Positions 28,010 to 36,022 of a stretch of 64,000 nt of DNA are shown piece by piece. This stretch comes from Nocardia ninae NBRC 108245 (GTDB lineage Bacteria > Actinomycetota > Actinomycetes > Mycobacteriales > Mycobacteriaceae), in NCBI RefSeq assembly GCF_007990755.1, contig NZ_BJXA01000004.1, forward strand, positions 62,001 to 126,000, given 5' to 3'. The translations under genes and the position numbers were made by a program. The notes under the pieces were generated by a model. It worked only from the letters and a program-made list of their open reading frames with translations. It was not told where the DNA came from and searched no databases. Within the stretch, counting starts at the first letter, position 1, and each line of letters begins with the position of its first letter.

Positions 28010-28780
28010 TCAGGACGAGGGCTTGTGCGCCACCGCGAAGATCCGGCGGAACGGGAACCACGTCGTGCCGTCGGACCTCGCCGGGTAGGCCATGCGCAGG
28101 CGGGCCGCCAGCTCGGTACGGAACTCGCGCCAATCTTCGTCGTCCAGCTCGGCGCGAATCGGTCGCAGCGCGGTGCCGGTTACCCACTCCAGCACGGGAT
28201 CCGGGCCCGAAAGTCGTTGCAGGTAGGTGGTTTCCCAGACATCGACGATGGTGTCGTCGGTGGCCAGTGCCGTCGCATAGTCGGCGGGCGTGGACACCGC
28301 GTCGGCGCTGCGCAGCGCGATCTCGGCCAGCTGGGCTTGCCAGCGCGCCTCGGTCGCCAGCGCGCGGATCTCCCGGTGCGACGGCGCGTCGAAGTTGCCG
28401 GGCACCTGCATGGCGAACCAGGCGCCGGGCGACAGGGCGGGCAGCCACTCCGCGAGCAGGCTCAGGTGATCCGGAACCCATTGCAGGACAGCATTACTGA
28501 CGACGACATCGGTCTCGGGGTCCGGCGCCCAGTCGTGCACGTCGAGGACCCTGGCGTTGATGCCACGCTCCTGCGCTTCTTGCACCATCTCCGGCGAGGA
28601 GTCGAGTGCGTCGAGTTCCGCGTCCGGCCATCGTGCGGCGAGCACACCGGTGAGGTTGCCCGGCCCGCAGCCCAAATCCACTACGCGGCGCGGCTTTTCG
28701 GCGTCGATCCGGCTGATCAACTCGAAGAACGGACGGGCACGGTGATCGGCGAAATCGAGGTACTTCTTCGGATCCCACAT
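28010..28780 (-). CDS. tam: Trans-aconitate 2-methyltransferase
   Basis: 256 residues. The S-adenosylmethionine motif D-L-G-C-G-P-G-N-L-T (about 35-44) and the family start M-W-D-P-K-K-Y-L-D-F-A-D-H-R-A-R-P-F are both clear, as is the N-A-V-L-Q-W-V-P-D-H block near residue 95. The enzyme methyl-esterifies trans-aconitate, an inhibitor of aconitase formed by spontaneous isomerisation. ATG at 28780 follows AAGGG. Two tandem palindromes cover the promoter. Related methyltransferases with other substrates exist, but the match across the length supports Tam. Confidence 0.9.
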   Translation of the reverse strand: MWDPKKYLDFADHRARPFFELISRIDAEKPRRVVDLGCGPGNLTGVLAARWPDAELDALDSSPEMVQEAQERGINARVLDVHDWAPDPETDVVVSNAVLQWVPDHLSLLAEWLPALSPGAWFAMQVPGNFDAPSHREIRALATEARWQAQLAEIALRSADAVSTPADYATALATDDTIVDVWETTYLQRLSGPDPVLEWVTGTALRPIRAELDDEDWREFRTELAARLRMAYPARSDGTTWFPFRRIFAVAHKPSS

Positions 28781-28800
28781 ACGAAACCCTTCTCGTAAAC

Positions 28801-28829
28801 AGTACGAGCGTACTTAGTACGATTGTACT
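28801..28829. promoter_or_regulatory. Two tandem palindromes before tam
   Basis: AGTACGAGCGTACT (28801-28814) and AGTACGATTGTACT (28816-28829) are each palindromic around two or four bases, one base apart. Both start AGTACGA and end GTACT. They lie 20-50 bases upstream of tam. This looks like a double operator for a dimeric repressor such as a TetR-type protein; no regulator gene is adjacent. The rest of the interval to 29050 shows no gene. Confidence 0.65.
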
Positions 28830-29051
28830 GTAAGGCGGGTGCCTGGAGGTGGCACATCAGAAGCAAACCGACCAGTTTTGGCGTGTTATTTCCGGGTAGT
28901 CGATATATCAACACCTACCCCAGATGTCCGCTCTAATCTTCGTTGCCGCGCAGCAAACAGATGGCTGCCGACCCGATCGGCTTTGCGCCCCAGTCCCCGA
29001 CTCCCCCGCCCGCCCCGACTCTCGTTCCTCAATGTTGTTGCACGCAAGACA

Positions 29052-29069
29052 GATACAGTGACCTGTATC
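29052..29069. promoter_or_regulatory. Palindrome upstream of hspQ
   Basis: GATACAG (29052-29058) and CTGTATC (29063-29069) are a perfect 7-bp inverted repeat around TGAC, 17 bases before the hspQ ATG. The position is that of a repressor site over the leader or promoter. The binding protein is unknown. Confidence 0.65.
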
Positions 29070-29086
29070 GGAAAGGTGCGTGAATC

Positions 29087-29314
29087 ATGACGGAAGCCAA
29101 ATTCGCTGTCGGCGACCGAGTCCGCCACGTGTCCATCGGACGTCACGGTGTCGTCGTCGCAGTCGACACGGAGTACTCCCCCGCCCACGACGAAAACGAC
29201 CTCAGCCTCAACCCCTCCGTCCGCGACAGCCCCTGGTACCGGGTGACGCTCGAGGACGAGAACGGCCAGCCCGTGGAGACCTACCTATCCGAGTCCCAGC
29301 TCGATTCCGAATAA
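29087..29314 (+). CDS. hspQ: HspQ/YccV-like protein
   Basis: 75 residues, aligning along the length to the core of E. coli HspQ (105 residues): A-K-F-x-x-G-x-x-V-R-H, then G-V-V-V, Y-S, P-W-Y, E-D-x-N-G-x-P-V and T-Y-L-x-E-x-Q-L-x-S-E. The C-terminal 30 residues of the E. coli protein are absent. HspQ is a small heat-shock protein that binds hemimethylated DNA (YccV name) and in Salmonella acts as an adaptor that stimulates Lon. ATG at 29087 follows AAAGG. A perfect palindrome lies just upstream. It is monocistronic here. Confidence 0.85.
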   Translation: MTEAKFAVGDRVRHVSIGRHGVVVAVDTEYSPAHDENDLSLNPSVRDSPWYRVTLEDENGQPVETYLSESQLDSE

Positions 29315-29387
29315 CCCCGACCCGCGCGAAACACAGCGGGATGGTTGGTGCCCGGTTTGTGTCGGTAGGTGCCGCTAGTCTGCTGAA

Positions 29388-30053
29388 GTGGTCGGACCGG
29401 ATTCGGCGCTGCGCCGACTGATGCGCGAGGCAGGGAAGCTGCTGCAGCCCTATGGCTTCCAGGGCTCGGAAGACATGTGGGTGCGAGTCGTGCCCGGGGG
29501 TGTGGCGTCGGTCGGTCGCACCCGGGTACTGCGCACCTGGACCGAAGGGCAGCAGGTCCTGAAATTCGGCCTGACCCTCGACGCGACACCCGCCGCCTGG
29601 TGGGAATTCCGCAACTGGCGCAATACACAGCTCGGTCGCCCGCTCGTGCCGCTGGAGCAGGCGACCGGCCCCGGGCTGATCAGTGACCACGGCATGCCGG
29701 ACGAGCTGACCCAGCCGTGGTCGCTGGGGGTCGACCCGGCAACGGCGGGCAGGCATGCGCTGGCGGCAGACGTCGACGCCATTCGTGCCGAGCTACCCAA
29801 GCGCGTGCACGCCTATGCGCGGCGCGCGCTACGACTACTGGAGCCGGACCGGTATCTGGACGAGTTGCTGGCCGACCCGGATCCGCAGGGTGAGGTTTGG
29901 GAGGTAATCGTCGTGCTGCTCGCTGATCGCGGACCTGGGCCCGAACTGGAAGACGCATGCACCCAATTGCGGGCGTACCTAGCGGCTCGAGACGAATCGG
30001 CCTACGCGGAGAGCCTCATCGAGTACGTGCAAGGCCGTGCCGCGCTCGTCTGA
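29388..30053 (+). CDS. Hypothetical protein, possibly DUF4304-like
   Basis: 221 residues, not firmly recognised. The N terminus (L-M-R-E-A-G-K-L-L-Q-P-Y-G-F) and the following W-V-R-V, V-L-K-F-G-L-T and W-W-E-F-R segments resemble proteins of the DUF4304 type, which are of unknown function. The C-terminal half is helical. No signal peptide or membrane segment is seen. It starts with GTG at 29388, 74 bases after hspQ on the same strand, and could be cotranscribed with it. Confidence 0.6.
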   Translation: MVGPDSALRRLMREAGKLLQPYGFQGSEDMWVRVVPGGVASVGRTRVLRTWTEGQQVLKFGLTLDATPAAWWEFRNWRNTQLGRPLVPLEQATGPGLISDHGMPDELTQPWSLGVDPATAGRHALAADVDAIRAELPKRVHAYARRALRLLEPDRYLDELLADPDPQGEVWEVIVVLLADRGPGPELEDACTQLRAYLAARDESAYAESLIEYVQGRAALV

Positions 30054-30157
30054 GCCCCCTGGTCGATGTGTGGTGCAGGACCGCAGCGCGGAGCTCGCTG
30101 AGCTGAACGGCCGAGATGAGCGCGCCGCCCAGCGTCGGCAGGAGCATCGCCGCATTC

Positions 30158-30631
30158 TCAACGCGTCGCGCCCAGTCGGACTCGTAGACCTTCCGCGAAC
30201 GTGCGCGCCGCCTCGAGATCGGTGGCGTCGGGTCGCCCTTTCCGGATGCCGCCGACGAGCTTGAACGGTGCGTAGGTGTCGAACGCGCGGCACGAGAAGG
30301 TGTCGGCCACCTCGAATCCCTTCTGCTCGAGCAGGTGGATCATGGGGCGAGAGAAGCGCTGCATACCGGCATCCGGAAAGCCGCTGCTGGCGAAGACGAA
30401 TGCGGCCCTTCGCGGCTCCTGCGGGAGCGACTCGACGAACTCCCGCAGCTCGGCGTGGAAGGAACCGAGGAAGATCCCCGAGCCGAACCCGACGAGGTCG
30501 TAGCCGGCCAGCTCGGCGGCATCGATGTGCTGCGGGTCGACAACCCGGGCTTGGAGCACCTGCCCCATGACGTCGGCGATCTTTTTCGTGTTGCCATGAG
30601 ACACCGAGGTGCACACGATGATGGCTTTCAT
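30158..30631 (-). CDS. Flavodoxin-like FMN protein
   Basis: 157 residues. The FMN phosphate loop is T-S-V-S-H-G-N-T-K-K-I-A at residues 7-18, followed by the G-Y-D-L-V-G-F-G-S-G-I-F segment near 47-58 that flanks the isoalloxazine. The fold is that of short-chain flavodoxins or the flavodoxin half of protoporphyrinogen oxidase; the partner is unknown. The ATG at 30631 is favoured over an in-frame start at 30682 because an ECF41-type -35 element (30695-30701) lies upstream and the longer start would sit inside that promoter. It follows sigJ on the same strand and may belong to the SigJ regulon. Confidence 0.82.
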   Translation of the reverse strand: MKAIIVCTSVSHGNTKKIADVMGQVLQARVVDPQHIDAAELAGYDLVGFGSGIFLGSFHAELREFVESLPQEPRRAAFVFASSGFPDAGMQRFSRPMIHLLEQKGFEVADTFSCRAFDTYAPFKLVGGIRKGRPDATDLEAARTFAEGLRVRLGATR

Positions 30632-30674
30632 GACGACGCTCCCTTCAGGTTGCGTTGAACCGGACATGCTCTGA

Positions 30675-30703
30675 GCCACCACCCGATTCGCGACCGTGAC
30701 ATC
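30675..30703 (-). promoter_or_regulatory. Candidate ECF41 (SigJ-type) promoter for the flavodoxin gene
   Basis: The minus strand carries GATGTCACGGTC (30703 to 30692), identical over 12 bases to the element upstream of the sigJ operon. TGTCACG matches the ECF41 -35 consensus. Sixteen bases downstream is TGGC, a poor match to the CGTC -10, so the promoter call rests mainly on the -35 identity. Confidence 0.5.
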
Positions 30704-30739
30704 TGGGCACCTGTGGTCTCCGCCACGCCGGGGGTTCTC

Positions 30740-31651
30740 TCAGACGTCCTGCGGCCGATCGAGCGGACGCAGCACGTCGGCGGAGCGCAACTTGTCCGGG
30801 TTGCGTACCGCGTACAGGCCGGTGATGCGGTCCCCGGCGATCTCGATCATCAGCACGGTGTCGAGCTGACCGCCCTCGGACCGGAGCAGGATCGCGGGCA
30901 GCGCGTTGAAGGTGCCGAACTCGGCGACCATGCCCGCCATGCTGTGCTGGGCGAGCTTGATGAGGAAGCCGGCCACTGCCGCGGCACCGGTGATCGGTCG
31001 ACCGGCGACGATGGCTTTTCCGCCGCCGTCGGAGATCTGCACGACATCGGGGGCGAGCACGTCCATCAGATTCTGTACGTCACCGGTGCGCGCGGCGAGC
31101 AGGAACCGATCGAGTACTGCCCGATTGGTGTCCGCGTCGGGTTCGAAGCGTTTGCGGCGAGCCTGCACGTGTTCGCGGGCCCGGTGCGCGATCTGGCGCA
31201 CGGTGGTGTCGGACTTGCCGATCATGTCGGCGATCTCGACGAGGCTGTGACCGAACACCTCCGACAGCAGGAACACCGCCCGCTCCGTCGGACTCAACGT
31301 CTCCAGGACGAGCAGCATCGCCATCGACACCGATTCGGCCAGCAGCACATCGTGACTGGCGTCGTGTTCGGTGCGGATCGGTTCGGGCAACCAGTTGCCC
31401 ACATAGTCCTCGCGGCGGCGGCGCGCAGACCGCAGCTGGTTGAGCGATTGGCGCGTGACGATCTGCACGAGATAAGCGCGCGGGTGTTCCACCTCGTCCT
31501 GGTCGATGTCGCGCCAGCGAAGATAACTGTCCTGCAACACGTCTTCGGCGTCGGCCGCGCTGCCGAGGATCTCGTAGGCGATGGTGAACAGCAGCGGACG
31601 GAACCGGTCGAACACGTCCGGTTCGGTGGTGTCTTCGGTTCGCTCGATCAT
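30740..31651 (-). CDS. sigJ: ECF41-family RNA polymerase sigma factor SigJ
   Basis: 303 residues. Sigma region 2 (about 13-80) and region 4 (about 130-180) are followed by a SnoaL-like C-terminal extension (about 195-300) that controls activity in place of an anti-sigma factor. Two ECF41 marks are visible: W-L-P-E-P in the linker between regions 2 and 4 and N-P-D-K-L near residue 284. The ATG overlaps the stop of the upstream FAD oxidoreductase (ATGA), the standard ECF41 pairing with an oxidoreductase. Such sigma factors usually transcribe their own operon, and a matching promoter lies ahead of it. Confidence 0.93.
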   Translation of the reverse strand: MIERTEDTTEPDVFDRFRPLLFTIAYEILGSAADAEDVLQDSYLRWRDIDQDEVEHPRAYLVQIVTRQSLNQLRSARRRREDYVGNWLPEPIRTEHDASHDVLLAESVSMAMLLVLETLSPTERAVFLLSEVFGHSLVEIADMIGKSDTTVRQIAHRAREHVQARRKRFEPDADTNRAVLDRFLLAARTGDVQNLMDVLAPDVVQISDGGGKAIVAGRPITGAAAVAGFLIKLAQHSMAGMVAEFGTFNALPAILLRSEGGQLDTVLMIEIAGDRITGLYAVRNPDKLRSADVLRPLDRPQDV

Positions 31652-32799
31652 CGGGCCGCCGTCGGGGCCGGTGCGAGCACGGTCGGGCCGGGCAGCCACC
31701 GGTAGGCCCGCGGATACCGCATCGAAGTCAGCGTGCAGCGGCACACCCGTTCCTTGGCCATCGCCGCCACTCGTCCCGACAGCACGAACCCGCGAGCCGT
31801 GTCATCCAGGTGCGTCGCTTGAATGAACCCGTCGCGCCGCCCGAGACTGATCGCCTGTCCGACCATTCCGATAGACGACGGCTGCGGTCGTTCACCCCGA
31901 ATCAACGCGAGCACCGTATCGGCGCCGTGCGCCCCCATCGGCATCGCCGCTTGGCAACTCATTCTCAGGTGCTCCCCCACATGTGCAGGCGGTGCGACAG
32001 CGTCCCCGACGCCGACGATCCGCCCATGATCGACACACACCAACGTATCGTCGGTGCGCAACCGCCCATCAGCGGCCACTGCCAGACCACTGCGCAACGC
32101 CAGGTCCGGCACCCCGAACGAGCCCGCCCACACCGTGCAATCGCTGGGCAGCACACCCGCATCGGTCACAACAGCGTCGGCACGGGTCGCGGTCACCCGC
32201 AACCCGGATCGCACCCGCACCCCAGCGTTCTCAAGCCTGTCCTCGATGCTCGCTCGGCTTGAATCGGGCAGGCACCCGGCCACCGACCCCGAAACCAGCT
32301 CGACCGCCAAAGCCGGATACCGGTAAGCGATTTCAGCGGACGTCTCGATCCCGGTCAGCCCGCCACCCACCACCACAACCCGAGCCCCCGCCGATAGTCG
32401 CCGCAGCCGCCCACGCAACAATTCGGCACCGTCGAGATCGGCGATATTGCACGCGTGTTCGGCACCGGCCAAGCCCGGCGCGGCGGTGCTGCCCACCGCG
32501 TACAGCAGATAGTCGAACTCGAGAACAGAACCATCATCGAGCGCTACCGACTCCGCACCGATCCGCGCCACCGTCGCCACCCGCAGCCGAACATCGCGAT
32601 GCAACACACCCCGCCGAAGCTGCACCACCCTCGACACCCCAGCCGCCCGCTCATGCAACCGAATACGTTCCACGAACTGCGCCCGCGGGTTGACCACAGT
32701 GACACGGACATCCGACCCACCCACCGCCGCAAGCCGATTCGCAGCCATCACCCCCGCATAGCCCGCACCGACAACCACCACTCGACGCAACACAACCAC
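31648..32799 (-). CDS. FAD-dependent pyridine nucleotide-disulfide-type oxidoreductase
   Basis: 383 residues. The FAD-binding V-V-V-G-A-G-Y-A-G-V (about 8-17) starts the protein, the NAD(P)-binding V-V-V-G-G-G-L-T-G-I-E lies near residue 147, and a V-G-D-A block near 272 closes the FAD site. It resembles type II NADH dehydrogenases and the oxidoreductases that accompany ECF41 sigma genes. No catalytic C-x-x-x-x-C pair is seen. It is the first gene of the operon with sigJ, overlapping it by four bases. An ECF41-type promoter lies 30-57 bases upstream. Confidence 0.88.
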   Translation of the reverse strand: MVVLRRVVVVGAGYAGVMAANRLAAVGGSDVRVTVVNPRAQFVERIRLHERAAGVSRVVQLRRGVLHRDVRLRVATVARIGAESVALDDGSVLEFDYLLYAVGSTAAPGLAGAEHACNIADLDGAELLRGRLRRLSAGARVVVVGGGLTGIETSAEIAYRYPALAVELVSGSVAGCLPDSSRASIEDRLENAGVRVRSGLRVTATRADAVVTDAGVLPSDCTVWAGSFGVPDLALRSGLAVAADGRLRTDDTLVCVDHGRIVGVGDAVAPPAHVGEHLRMSCQAAMPMGAHGADTVLALIRGERPQPSSIGMVGQAISLGRRDGFIQATHLDDTARGFVLSGRVAAMAKERVCRCTLTSMRYPRAYRWLPGPTVLAPAPTAAR

Positions 32800-32829
32800 C
32801 TCCGCTCAGCTCGACCCGATGTCTCGAAG

Positions 32830-32858
32830 ACACCGCCGGAGTGGAGACCGTGACATCG
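32830..32858 (-). promoter_or_regulatory. ECF41-type promoter of the oxidoreductase-sigJ operon
   Basis: On the minus strand TGTCACG (32856 to 32850) is followed after 16 bases by TGTC (32833 to 32830), matching the known ECF41 promoter pattern TGTCACA-N16-CGTC with one change in each box. The transcript would start some 20-25 bases before the ATG at 32799, suggesting autoregulation by SigJ. Confidence 0.65.
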
Positions 32859-33014
32859 GTGGAAGGTGGTAGCGATCACAACGGTTCGCCTGACTGCCCG
32901 GCGGCCGAAGGGCACGAAATGCCGACGGTGCCCCGACTAGTGGTGCGCGATGCAAGCCCGATGCCGGTTTGCTGCGTAGGCCGCACGCGCGGGAATCCGC
33001 CAGTTGAAACGGCA

Positions 33015-33048
33015 CAGCCCCTGACCTTCGTACACAGGTCAGAGGCTG
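33015..33048 (-). terminator. tRNA operon terminator
   Basis: Arms CAGCCCCTGACC (33015-33026) and GGTCAGAGGCTG (33037-33048) pair over 12 bp; the single mismatch is a G-U pair in minus-strand RNA. It follows tRNA-Pro by about 11 bases. Confidence 0.75.
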
Positions 33049-33058
33049 TTCGATGCTG

Positions 33059-33132
33059 TCGGGGTGACAGGATTTGAACCTGCGACCCTCCGCTCCCAAA
33101 GCGGATGCGCTACCAAGCTGCGCTACACCCCG
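33059..33132 (-). tRNA. tRNA-Pro (anticodon TGG)
   Basis: Minus-strand cloverleaf of 74 nt: acceptor stem CGGGGTG with CACCCCG and discriminator A, D arm with GCGC/GCGC pairing, anticodon loop TTTGGGA giving TGG, and the T loop TTCAAAT. The CCA end is not encoded. It follows tRNA-Gly by 50 bases on the same strand and ends before a hairpin terminator. Confidence 0.97.
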
Positions 33133-33182
33133 TTGTTCCTCGCGGCGGTTGTCGGCCGCCGCCGAGGCTGAATTCCGTGTGG

Positions 33183-33253
<71 letters not shown>

Positions 33254-34045
33254 AGGCATACGACATCGATGGGATCGCCACGATGTCGTGTGCGTTCCGA
33301 CTGTACCGAACCCTGCTTCGTAATTGCCAATCAGCCCCCCGCGCAGCGGGTTAGCGCGGGGGTGTGTCCGGTTGTCGGCGCGATGCCGCTGATGCGTGCC
33401 GGATGGCAGCCGCCCCGGTCAGGGCGTGGCGCGCACAGCCCAGAACTAAATGAAATTAAAAGGCTTCTGTTCCTGGAAACTCGGGCGTGTCGGATGGGAA
33501 GCGGGGAGCATATGGGACGCGTGACGACTCCTGTCGGGGGGAGCCGTGGCCCACGGGGTGGCCAGCAGTCACGCCCGACCGGTCGCGGAGAGGATGCCAC
33601 CCTTGGGGACATCACGACTCGCCGATATCGCACTAGCAGTAAATTGCGCTGTGCGACCGACCGCCGGGTGTGCTGTGGGCAGGAAAAACCGGCTCCACAC
33701 CTCCAGTGGGCAGAAGACCCGCAGACTCTCGGCTACTCATACCGCTACTTCGGCACCACGACCAGGCGGGCGGCCCGGCAGGCCGAGCGCACGGCCACAG
33801 GGCGCCGAGGTATCGCGAGTGGCCGAGAGGACCCGCCTGACGCACCGCTACAGCGTGTCGTCAGCGTGTCACGGCGCGACTTCTCAGCGAACGAAATCCA
33901 GGTGTAACGCCGACGCGTCTGCAGCGATCACATACCCGATCGCCATTCGCGAGGCATCGAGAACACGTTGCAAAACAGCGTATTTTGATGCCGAGTGGCT
34001 TGCTAGGATCCTTTTTGCCGGACGGGGGTATCTGGAAAGGGGGCG
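33254..34045. other. Intergenic stretch between tRNA-Gly and the GGDEF locus
   Basis: About 790 bases with no convincing gene on either strand; possible reading frames have no domain, good start or normal codon pattern. A 9-bp hairpin, CCCCCGCGC (33336-33344) with GCGCGGGGG (33354-33362), lies upstream of the tRNAs. Near the right end TAGGAT (34005-34010) resembles a -10 box that would drive the diguanylate cyclase locus. Confidence 0.5.
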
Positions 34046-34162
34046 GTGAGCGTGCGCCGAGCGAGGTGGACACAACCGCGTAGCAGTGCGAACGATCGGG
34101 GTGACGTCGGCACCTGTGTCAGCACAGGGCCTCTGGGTACCGACGCCACCTGCGTCGGGTGA
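34046..34162 (+). CDS. Small leader ORF overlapping the GGDEF gene
   Basis: A 38-codon frame starting at GTG 34046, right after a strong purine-rich ribosome site (GGAAAGGGGGC). Its product would begin M-S-V-R-R-A-R-W-T-Q-P-R. Its TGA overlaps the GTG start of the diguanylate cyclase as GTGA (34159-34162), so ribosomes finishing it could restart on the downstream gene. No family is recognised. It may be a coupling or leader peptide, or an artefact if the cyclase starts at ATG 34168. Confidence 0.4.
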   Translation: MSVRRARWTQPRSSANDRGDVGTCVSTGPLGTDATCVG

Positions 34163-35118
34163 GTTCGATGTCGATCGATATCGAGCCCCCCGTCGCCGCG
34201 ATGGCCCGCGCCTGGGCCCGTGCGGTGTGCGCCGAGCCGGGTACCGGCGCGGCGCCCCAACAGCTGGAACCGGTACTGATCGACATCGTCGAGCGCCTGC
34301 TCAGGCTGGCCAGGTCCGAGCCGTTCCCGGTGCCGGAGGCCCGGGTGCTCGGGTCCAAGCTGGCCGAGGCACCGTTCGACCGGATACGCATGCTCGCGCA
34401 AGCCTCCCGGTGGCTACTCGGCTTCCCCTCCGGCGCGCCGGGCTCACTCGTCGCCACCCGCTGGCCGCTCGTCGCCAGCCAGGCCATCGACAGCTACGCC
34501 CAAGCGCTCCAGGAGCGCGCGCTGGCGCAGCAAGAACAAAACCTCTCGGCCAAGGTTTCGCTACGCGTACAGGAGATCGCCGCGCTGCAACACCGGCTGC
34601 GGCACGAGGCGACCCACGACGCCCTCACCGACCTGGCCAACCGGACGCTGCTGCAGGACCGGGTGCGGCTGATGGCGACCGACCCGAACCGCGGCGTCGG
34701 ACTGCTGCTGATCGACCTGGACCGGTTCAAGCAGATCAACGACGGCTACGGCCACGCCATCGGCGACGAGGTACTGGTCGAACTGGCCAACCGCCTGCGC
34801 GAGGTGTGCCCGCCGGACACGGTCATCTGCCGCTACGGCGGCGACGAATTCGTGCTCGCCGTCAACCCGCCGCACAACACGCTCGGCGACCTCGCCCACC
34901 GGATCGTGTCCGCGCTACGCGACCCGGTGTGGTCGACCGCGGGCCCGGTGCCGGTCTCGGCGAGCGTCGGCACCGCGTTCTGTCCGCCCGGAAGTCCCTG
35001 CGACTTCAGCGATCTGCTGCGCCGGGCCGACCGTGCGATGTACTCGGCGAAGACGGCGGGCGGGCGGCGGTTCGCACTGGCCGACGAGCCGGTCATCGAC
35101 GAGGCCGTCGCCGGTTGA
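34159..35118 (+). CDS. Diguanylate cyclase (GGDEF domain)
   Basis: 319 residues. The N-terminal half (1-130) is an unrecognised helical region, a coiled-coil-like stretch (Q-A-L-Q-E-R-A-L-A-Q-Q-E-Q-N, about 115-145) links it to the GGDEF domain (about 150-310), and the signature G-G-D-E-F lies at residues 227-231. It should make cyclic di-GMP from two GTP. The residues five before the signature are P-P-D rather than R-x-x-D, so the usual product-inhibition site is absent. No membrane segment is seen. The GTG at 34159 overlaps a small upstream frame; ATG 34168 is an alternative start. Confidence 0.9.
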   Translation: MSSMSIDIEPPVAAMARAWARAVCAEPGTGAAPQQLEPVLIDIVERLLRLARSEPFPVPEARVLGSKLAEAPFDRIRMLAQASRWLLGFPSGAPGSLVATRWPLVASQAIDSYAQALQERALAQQEQNLSAKVSLRVQEIAALQHRLRHEATHDALTDLANRTLLQDRVRLMATDPNRGVGLLLIDLDRFKQINDGYGHAIGDEVLVELANRLREVCPPDTVICRYGGDEFVLAVNPPHNTLGDLAHRIVSALRDPVWSTAGPVPVSASVGTAFCPPGSPCDFSDLLRRADRAMYSAKTAGGRRFALADEPVIDEAVAG

Positions 35119-35202
35119 GGGACTGATGCACCGCACAGCGCGGATACACCTGATCCCGCTGACCGCGACAGCCCGATCCGGCCGAACTGACCCCTGGACG
35201 CG

Positions 35203-36015
35203 CTATTCCGGCTGACAGGTGGGGCACCAGAAGAGGTTTCGCGCCTCCATGACGGCATGGGCGACCGGCGTGCCGCACACGCGGCACGGCGCACCCTGGC
35301 GGCGATAGACGTAGGTGCGCGGCCGGTCCGGAGCGTAGGACGGCTCCCCGTGGTCGTCCTCGGGCCGGACCACGACCATCTTGCCGACCCGCACGCCCAC
35401 CTTCATCAACGCGACCAGATCGACCCACATCGCGTCCCACTCGCCGGCGGACAACGCGGTGCCCGGCCGGTACGGCGAAACATGGTGCCGGAACAGCAGT
35501 TCCGCCCGGTAGACGTTGCCGACACCGGCCACCACCTGCTGATCCATCAGCAACGCGCCGATCGGCCTGCGCGAGCGGTGGATGCGCTGCCAGGCGCGGT
35601 CACGGTCGGCGCCACGGCGCAGCGGATCGGGGCCGAGCCGATCGGTCAGCGCGGAAACCTCTGGGGCGAGCAGGACTTCGCACGCGGTCGGCCCACGCAG
35701 ATCGGTGCCGAAGCCGGGCTGTCCGTCCGGCGCGCCGAGCATGCGCATCCGCACCTGCCCGATCGGCTCCCCCATCGGCAGCTCGGATTCGGTGAACTTC
35801 CCGTACAACCCGAGGTGCACGTGCACGACCAAGCCCGAGTCGTAGTGGTGCAGTAGATGTTTGCCCCACGCCTCGGCTCGCGTCAGCAGGTGACCGTCGA
35901 CCCGGGCGGCCCCTGCCGCGAACTTGCCCTGCGGGCTCGACACGCGCACCACACCGCCCGCGAGGCGCTTCTGGTGCAGCCTCGCGAGCCGGTGCAGCGT
36001 ATGACCTTCCGGCAC
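35203..36015 (-). CDS. nei: Fpg/Nei-family DNA glycosylase-AP lyase
   Basis: 270 residues. The N terminus P-E-G-H-T after the initiator Met supplies the catalytic proline and the Glu; the H2TH region with D-Q-Q-V-V-A-G-V-G-N-V-Y-R-A lies near 155-170; and the C-terminal zinc finger has C-R-V-C and C-P-T-C. It excises oxidised pyrimidines and cuts the abasic site. P-E-G-H-T rather than P-E-L-P favours Nei over Fpg. The position beside rpiB matches M. tuberculosis Rv2464c. It ends 85 bases past the GGDEF gene, convergently. Confidence 0.93.
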   Translation of the reverse strand: MPEGHTLHRLARLHQKRLAGGVVRVSSPQGKFAAGAARVDGHLLTRAEAWGKHLLHHYDSGLVVHVHLGLYGKFTESELPMGEPIGQVRMRMLGAPDGQPGFGTDLRGPTACEVLLAPEVSALTDRLGPDPLRRGADRDRAWQRIHRSRRPIGALLMDQQVVAGVGNVYRAELLFRHHVSPYRPGTALSAGEWDAMWVDLVALMKVGVRVGKMVVVRPEDDHGEPSYAPDRPRTYVYRRQGAPCRVCGTPVAHAVMEARNLFWCPTCQPE

Positions 36016-36022
36016 AGCGTGT

